A stretch of 64,000 bases of DNA from Membranipora membranacea (taxonomy: Eukaryota > Bryozoa > Gymnolaemata > Cheilostomatida > Membraniporidae), in NCBI GenBank assembly GCA_914767715.1, contig OU612071.1, forward strand, positions 22,193,681 to 22,257,680, in the 5' to 3' direction. How positions within the stretch are numbered: position 1 is the first letter of the stretch; each line of letters opens with the position of its first letter. Of the stretch, positions 57,741 to 64,000 are shown one piece after another. The translations under genes were made by a program, and so were the position numbers. Below the pieces are notes generated by a model. It did not search any database. It was not told where the DNA came from and saw nothing but the letters and a program-made list of their open reading frames with translations.

Positions 57741-58642
57741 TCGAATCAAACACTGAACATTATTGCTGCTATGGCTGCATGATATAAGGGTAGTCTCTAT
57801 GTATTAACTGCATTTTTGCTACAAGAACTTGCAATGTCTTTTTATATGGACAATAGTGACAATAGGTTTTGACATGTATTGGAAACTCAGTGTCGCGCTA
57901 TGACTTTACATCATGGCATAACGTCAAATTTGAGTTTAGACTTCTTTTATCATATGGATTAAGAAACCCCAAGCAACATTTTGGCGAGGCATTAACTTAC
58001 AAATTGTGATAATCAGTAGGTTTTTGAGTGATACGTCTGACTCAGGCAATGTGCAATTTGCAGCACCATATCTAAAAGTACAACATCTTAAAAACAAGTA
58101 CACTAAAATAGGTTGCACATTGACACAGCTTATTTTTTGTTACAGTACACACCTCCTTCACCGGTTTCGCGCAACATCACCCTTGACGGCATCAACAGGC
58201 TGGAAGACACCCTTTGTGTGTTTGTGACTATGGATGGGAAGTTGATAACTATACCAACAGTACAACTGAGAAGTAACCTTAAAACGACAGACGAGGAAGA
58301 TATCCTGGCTAAGCTCCTTCTGACTGTCTGACGGAAAAACACTGTAGGAGTCTTCAATTTGTGGTGAGTAACAACAATGTCATGCGATATTTACACATCT
58401 CGCGATTGGGCGTTGTCCACTCAAACCTGCTCTAATCTTCAAAGCGTTATTTTATCTACACAAATGATATTGCACATGGAAATTCATGAAGTTTGTAAAA
58501 ATAGCTCGAGATAAAATTAATTGAACCAAATATTTATCGCTTCCATGAGAGCTATATCACAACAGCCAATACTTTCATCAGTCTAAACTAAGGTTACGTT
58601 GTGACAAGTCATGTGACCTACTGTGAACCATGAAAATGAGCA
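57741..58642 (+). repeat. Dispersed 0.9 kb repeat, copy B
   Basis: Near-identical to 42957-43822 (see copy A). Its exon-like segment (58147-58331) keeps the acceptor and most of the frame (NITLDGINRLEDTLCVFVTM). It then ends in TGA after LLLTV, where copy A continues. About 70 bases at 58370-58440 are absent from copy A. Confidence 0.85.
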
Positions 58643-58831
58643 AATACAGCAAATTGTGAAAAGCATTTTTATATGGCTAAATCTCAGAAAAATTATACCC
58701 AACCATCCTCAAAACTCTAGAATATGTAATTTGAGACATTGATAGATATAATGTGAAAGTAAGAAAGTGATTGACCAATTAGCCCAGAAATTATGAGGGA
58801 AAAACCATTCAAATACCCCGGCCCAGTATTT

Positions 58832-58857
58832 ACACGGTATTTGGGCAAATACCGTGT
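58832..58857. repeat. Perfect 12-base hairpin
   Basis: ACACGGTATTTG, loop GG, CAAATACCGTGT. It lies seven bases from the next hairpin. Confidence 0.85.
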
Positions 58858-58863
58858 TAGCCA

Positions 58864-58913
58864 TTCCTATGCACTAATGGCTAACACTGGTGTAAGCTAT
58901 TAGTGCATAGGAA
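58864..58913. repeat. 19-base-arm hairpin
   Basis: TTCCTATGCACTAATGGCT pairs with AGCTATTAGTGCATAGGAA (one mismatch) across a 12-base loop. With the preceding hairpin it forms a double stem-loop of the kind seen at mobile element ends or as foldback remnants. Confidence 0.85.
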
Positions 58914-59283
58914 GTCAGCAACTGAAAAATTACCATGACCTATGACCTGTTTTTTCATTACAGCTTAAATGTCGGGTGTTGTGTTCTAATTCTCGAAGCT
59001 CTTGAGATTTTGTTGCTATATTTGACATCTCATGACTGGCTCGAACACTTACTTGGCCCTTGAATGAGATGCTCATTGTAGTATTCAGCTTTTTTGATGA
59101 TGAGCTTTGAATAAACATCTTTGCATACATGTTTGGTCATGTTGTCAGAGTAAATGTATTAGTTCATATTATATTTAGTTGTATGTATTGGTTACAGTAC
59201 CTTTACTTTTGAAACAGACTGTTGTGTATGGATGCTAATCAATATAATGCATTTTGTTCATGCTGCTATTTCATTATGTATAC

Positions 59284-60350
59284 CTCTTGTTTTCAAGTGA
59301 AAGGCTCTCAACTGAGACTTCCTACAGGGAGGTTCAGATGTATAAGCTAAACTGAATAGTCACCCCAGAAGATTTGTCAATCCAGGAGATTGTGGAAAAG
59401 TTCTCAATCCTGACTCGCCAGCCAATAGAGGAGTTGGTGAGTATATTCATTAATATCCGATACATATGTGAATAAACTGTTAGTGGCTCACATGCAGAGG
59501 CAGACCAGTAATATTGTTTGTCTAATGCCAGTGTTGTAATCCATCATGGGAGGTGGCTTCACATGTGACAAGTTTTGTGGTATAAGTTTAAACCTTAATC
59601 ATTATTTTATGTGGTATAAACGGAGCGATATGTGATCTTTGTGGATATGTCAAGTGGCTGACGATCATAACGCTTTACTTCTGAAAATTCCAAACGTCCA
59701 CAAGAAAGAAACCCTTTGAGCGTTGATCAAATCATGTCCATATGGAAGCGCATTGTCGGAAGGGCCGTTCAAAGAGATACTGTTGGCAGGCGCAGCTCAA
59801 ACATTCACCTATCTAGCTGCACTGTTTCTCCCAGTACTCACGGTTGTAGCAGGCCTCATGGGTATATCAGTATTCAGGACACACAGAGAGGATATAGACA
59901 TGGAGGAAGGCAACATCCTCGGAACCTGCCTCTCCAATCCTCCTGGTAAGTTACTACCAATACTAATGTCAACCTTCTTATCTTGTAGGTAAGCTGTGCT
60001 ATGTTTTGGTTTATGTCAGCAGACAAAAAATATTTTTTCGAGGCACAATTTCTTCTGTACATTAAGCTAGACTGATATTTTTGGAGTAAACAATGCATGT
60101 CATCAGTGCCGTACGAAGTTCTAGCACTGAGAAGATGAGATAGATAATTGGGGGTTTGAGAGCTTTCAAAGATTAATTTTCAGCATAACGGGCAGAAACT
60201 TCTAAAATCTGTCATCACGATCACTAGTTTATACTTCTCCAGTGAAAAGAAAAAATCTCTTGCGTGCCAGTACTCAAGCACCCCGAAAAGCTCATGGAAA
60301 ACGATGGAAAATATTTGAGGCTAATTGATGAGATTGAGAGGAAAAGTAGG
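59284..60350 (+). CDS. Candidate exon group with a membrane segment
   Basis: Three splice-bounded open pieces are seen. About 59355-59437 reads VTPEDLSIQEIVEKFSILTR, then QPIEEL, with a GTGAGT donor. About 59725-59944 reads FKEILLAGAAQTFTYLAALF, then LPVLTVVAGLMGISVFRTHR and EDIDMEEGNI, with a GTAAGT donor; its middle is one long hydrophobic stretch followed by basic residues, as in a single-pass membrane segment. About 60260-60349 reads VPVLKHPEKLMENDGKYLRL, then IDEIERKS, with a GTGAGT donor. No domain is recognised and the phases were not reconciled. It may be a host gene whose 5' exons include the 58147 exon. Confidence 0.35.
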
Positions 60351-60789
60351 TGAGTGAAGCTTGTTACACAGAGTAATCTTCTGACTAAATTATGGTCAAA
60401 AATAGTGAAAAATATTCCATAGCGCACCCGTTTCTTATCTCTTCAGTTTTCCCAGTGAAGTTGTCATATAATATTTGGAATTCAATTCCCATGCTGTATA
60501 ATACCTTTAGAACAGAAGAGCAGCTTTTTTTAATCACATCCCAGGCCTTTCTGATATTTTATATTCAAAAGGACTAGGATTTAATGTCTCTTATAAAAGG
60601 GGCCTCTAATGTTTCAGGTAAATCACCTATCTAAAAGTTTTTACTTATGTTACTTACATATTATTTGGGGTCTCATGGGACTATGGTACACACATTGATG
60701 AGCACAGTTGCGAGGCTCATGAGTTATTGATAGCCTGATTGTCCACTATTTTTTTCCTGTTTTCCAGCTATTCTAGGCCACATACAACC

Positions 60790-61065
60790 GGAGCTACTGG
60801 GTCACACTAACCACAAGGAAAATGACCTACTTTACAAGATATATGAGAGATCACTCGGGAGGAGAATGACCCGGGCAAACTTTTTATAAAAGTCCACAAA
60901 TGGCATCATACAAATCCGGCGATAATTGGCATAGAAGTAATCAATGTTTGCTATATTCTCTGTCCAACTCTAGCAGTGACGTCTCTCAGTTGTTATTTGA
61001 TTAAGGCCTAAATGCACAGAATCTGACATTACATTTGTGTGCACTATGTTTGAAAAGTGGTGGTT
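60790..61065 (+). repeat. Dispersed repeat, copy B
   Basis: Partner of 47655-47940, preceded by TTTTCCAG. Frames are broken (WVTLTTRKMTYFTRYMRD). DNA similarity extends to the TTACATTTGTGT block. Confidence 0.65.
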
Positions 61066-63834
61066 GACAAACTCTCATGGGAAAATTTAATCATAGCCAC
61101 CATTTGCTCGAATGCTTGTTGGTCCTTGGTCGGTCTCGTGCTGGGTGGCTGTTTTCCCTTTGGTTGTACATACCCACGAAAATCAGATTTTGACACTTGT
61201 AGCTTTTCTAAATTTAGCATTATGTCTTGAATGTGAATGTGTATAACCTATCCACCCATATTGTGGCTGTGGCTGATATGTTCCCTTCAAAAAGTAGCGA
61301 GAAAATATGGAAAATGTCATAATTATATCAAAATATTTTAGACTGTGACATACGCACTGACTGTAAGATTTTGGTCTGTTTGTGGAATCCAACTGCTCTC
61401 GCAATAGCTATCAATCTCTGTCTCATTGTTTACAATCACAATTGAACTGATTATTATTGCAACAGCTTGGGTTTAATATCATCACTAAAACAACATTCAG
61501 CCATACTAATCATCACCGCTCCAAGCTGTTTTTTCCGGTTGCCTTTATGAAATTGTTTTGCAACAATCAGTTATCTTGAATCATAATCCTTGGCCATCCT
61601 TGATTTAGTACATGTTACACAGTATCAATATCAATATCATGCTGTTTTTGGTAAATTTAACCTGAATTCACATTCAATATTATCAGCTACGGAGCAACAT
61701 GTAGCATTAAGCTCGCTGTGACTTTATTATTTAAAAAGTCAAACAGCATAAAACGATCAGAATTTTTTTCAAGTGCTTAGTTACGGTTTCCGTCATTAAT
61801 TGGCAATTATATGCTATTAAAATCCTACAATCAAGTTTACATGAGATGGGATAAAATAGCTATATGGGCTTTATCCAAGGGCACTGTTGATACAGTATTT
61901 TGCATTGATGTTGCAGACAAGCGGCCACAAATAAACACTATTCTTATCGATCATTTTGGGAGTTTGTGAGGGTTGTAATGACCAAAACTCTATGTATCTC
62001 ATCTAAGAGATTAGTATTATACAGTATAAAGGATTCGAGTAAACACGAGTATGATGATGTCATGTATGTTTTTCATGATGTGACATAAATAAACAATCAC
62101 TTCATTTATAATTGGTGGTCCTGAAAAAGCTCATCGGGTTTAGGGCTAGTCGTTTTGGTTGTCGCACATTTTCATCCATGTATACCGGACATATGGAGGA
62201 TTAGGGCATGCATCACCAAACTTTTTTCCCGAGATTGGCTACTTTTTTTGGGAGTATACCAATTAGCCGCAACAATTGTTATGCAACCTTTTTTTTTGAC
62301 CTGTCTTTTCCATGAATGTTACATGTAGTGGGGAATTCCCATCTGCGGCAATAGAGAAACAACTAGAAATTTCCTGAATTTCAGATGCGACCATAATGCA
62401 TATATCGTACACCAAAATTCTGAACAATGCGAGAAAATGCGTTTCTACTTCTCTCTGTGGTGAGAGTGCAACTGGCCAAACAAAGTGACCTTTTCGGCAA
62501 AACTCACAATCGACCGGAGGTTGGCTATGGCCGGATTATCACACACTTTCACACCAAATGACTTCCCTTCGGATGTTCACTTTACCACGGACATCCTCCG
62601 TCTTTTGCATTTAACTTCATCTGCCCATAGGCCTCTAATGTAACGCATACCATTAAAAATTTGTACTGCAATTTTTTCCGTGAAAAGTTTTTTCTAGAGG
62701 AAGGTAATGCAGCAGCATCTCTGTAATTCACTTTCATTTCTGCAAGATTATTTTTATTATCATTGTGTTAAAGATTATTACAATTATACCTCTATGATAG
62801 TTAGAATAAGTTTACACTATTTATTGTACAGGACCGTAGTTCTAGGTGAGGCAGAAAGGCACTGCCTCCCCTAGATAGCTAAATACAGTGGCCTAAAAAC
62901 ACTCTAATTTAATAATCCATGTCAGAATCAGCTCCTCTGGGATTTCCAGTTGATTATTACATGGCTTAAATTTCTCTGGGAGGAGGTTACTGGTGATGCA
63001 TTGGACTCGCCTCGGACCTTTGCATCCCCTACCATTTTTTCTAATCTACGGCCCTGTTATACAGTGGAATATCAGGATACAAATAATCCTTGTTTGTACA
63101 CAAAGTCAAATGTTTTCATCAGCTGATGTGAAGTGTCGCTTCCTTTCAACATCACATAAACATTGCAGTCGGCTGCAAAGCTGCAAGGGCACAGGTGTTG
63201 CTTGATTTCTTGCATAACACACTTGAGCGCTTGAGAAAACGCTTGAAACATGCAAGCTCGATGTCCGAATTCTAATTATGATTAATCCCCGTGCACCACC
63301 TTTAGCGCGTAGGACTTTAAGCTCAAAGTTTTTTTTATGCATGCATGCAACTGGTACACCAAAACCATCACAAACCAGGCCTTGAAATTGGGACAATTGG
63401 TGTGACGCAATTTATTACCTGAAAGAGGATGCAAATCTAAACAAATCGATAGCTAATGTAGCTCTGACAAGGCCATTATACAAGCTAACATCAAAGTCTA
63501 GAATATAGATAATGGTCTAAGCATTGTGATGACGACTTTTTTGAGCACAAGGACATGTATAATTTCACAGCTGACTAACCAAATATTTATTTGAAACTCA
63601 ACACTGATCTTTTTTCTTCTTAACAACCAGCAGTGCCCTGGTATATAATCGCGGTCTCTTGTACTGAGCTAATGATATAGGTCTCACTACTTCATTAATC
63701 AGTGTAAAAAAAACTCTAAACATCCCGCCTGCTGGGGAGTGTCATGATCAGCTGGGAACAAAAATACATAAAATAAGGCAAGTGAGATCAAGACTGCTGA
63801 ACTCAACAATCACTGCAATCACTGAGATGAACAG
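61066..63834. other. No gene seen
   Basis: AT-rich sequence without recognisable exons. A short inverted repeat GAGGCAG/CTGCCTC flanks 62850-62870. The frames at 62993 (+) and 63106 (-) overlap and have no domain. Confidence 0.5.
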
Positions 63835-64000
63835 CAACAAAACGGATAAATACAACAGTGTGAGTGTAGAACTGGTGTTATGATGATGGTGGCGTCAAAA
63901 TGACTTATGAGTAGAGGATACGGATCGATCGCCAGGATTTGCGTGGGCTCAAAATGATGATATCAAACCGATGTGTAATATTGATGATTAACACCCATGC
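63835..64000. repeat. Dispersed repeat, copy B (runs off the window)
   Basis: Partner of 46020-46255, containing AAATGACTTATGAG and GATATCAAACCGATG. It is cut by the window end. Confidence 0.55.

Overview
This window is animal nuclear DNA from an invertebrate. It is AT-rich, with long gene-poor stretches, short exons bounded by AG/GT splice signals, EGF-like exons and many decayed transposons. There are no operons, ribosome binding sites or bacterial genes. The mix of relics (CR1-like and jockey-like LINEs, P-element/THAP9-like, MULE, CACTA, PIF1 helicase and YqaJ nuclease fragments) fits an early-branching or marine invertebrate such as a sponge or cnidarian. That placement is inference and the species is not resolved.

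Layout. 0-3.4 kb is empty apart from a tRNA-derived SINE. 3.4-9.2 kb is a nested stack: a CR1-like LINE is split by a 4.0 kb element with TA target duplications. That element is a MITE-family member split in turn by a 3.7 kb insert, and the insert contains a tandem duplication of about 0.95 kb. 9.8-23.3 kb holds MITEs, tandem repeats and the exons of one or more EGF-repeat genes, interrupted by a P-element-like relic at 21.4-22.5 kb. 25.2-28.8 kb (minus strand) is a jockey-like LINE relic with a CR1-like LINE inserted inside its reverse transcriptase ORF.

29.8-31.0 kb is a frame-broken gene of a widespread transposase-like family (DFAENY / SDG-QYK / HGK motifs). It is followed by a PIF1-type helicase C-terminal piece (31.5-32.1 kb), a PHD-like zinc finger exon (34.4 kb) and another P-element-like exon (35.4 kb). 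36.9-37.7 kb is simple and degenerate repeat. 37.7-40.8 kb carries a MULE transposase C-terminus, a second copy of the 21.4 kb P-element-like relic and a CACTA-type transposase.

41-46 kb has a MITE, an 0.87 kb repeat with a clean 72-codon exon (second copy at 57.7-58.6 kb) and another transposase-like relic. 48-51 kb carries PIF1 helicase exons followed by a YqaJ-type exonuclease piece. 53.6 kb has a separate PIF1 P-loop exon with a mutated Walker A motif, and 55.5-55.8 kb a P-element-like C-terminus. At 56.8-57.05 kb an isolated CCAAT-TATA promoter sits in front of a 46-codon ORF. 58-60.4 kb has hairpins and some exon-like pieces, one with a membrane segment. 61-64 kb is essentially empty.

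No intact full-length transposase or host gene can be read through in this window. Most coding signal is exon-sized or broken by frameshifts. Coordinates of exons and repeats were set by eye from splice signals and visual alignment.
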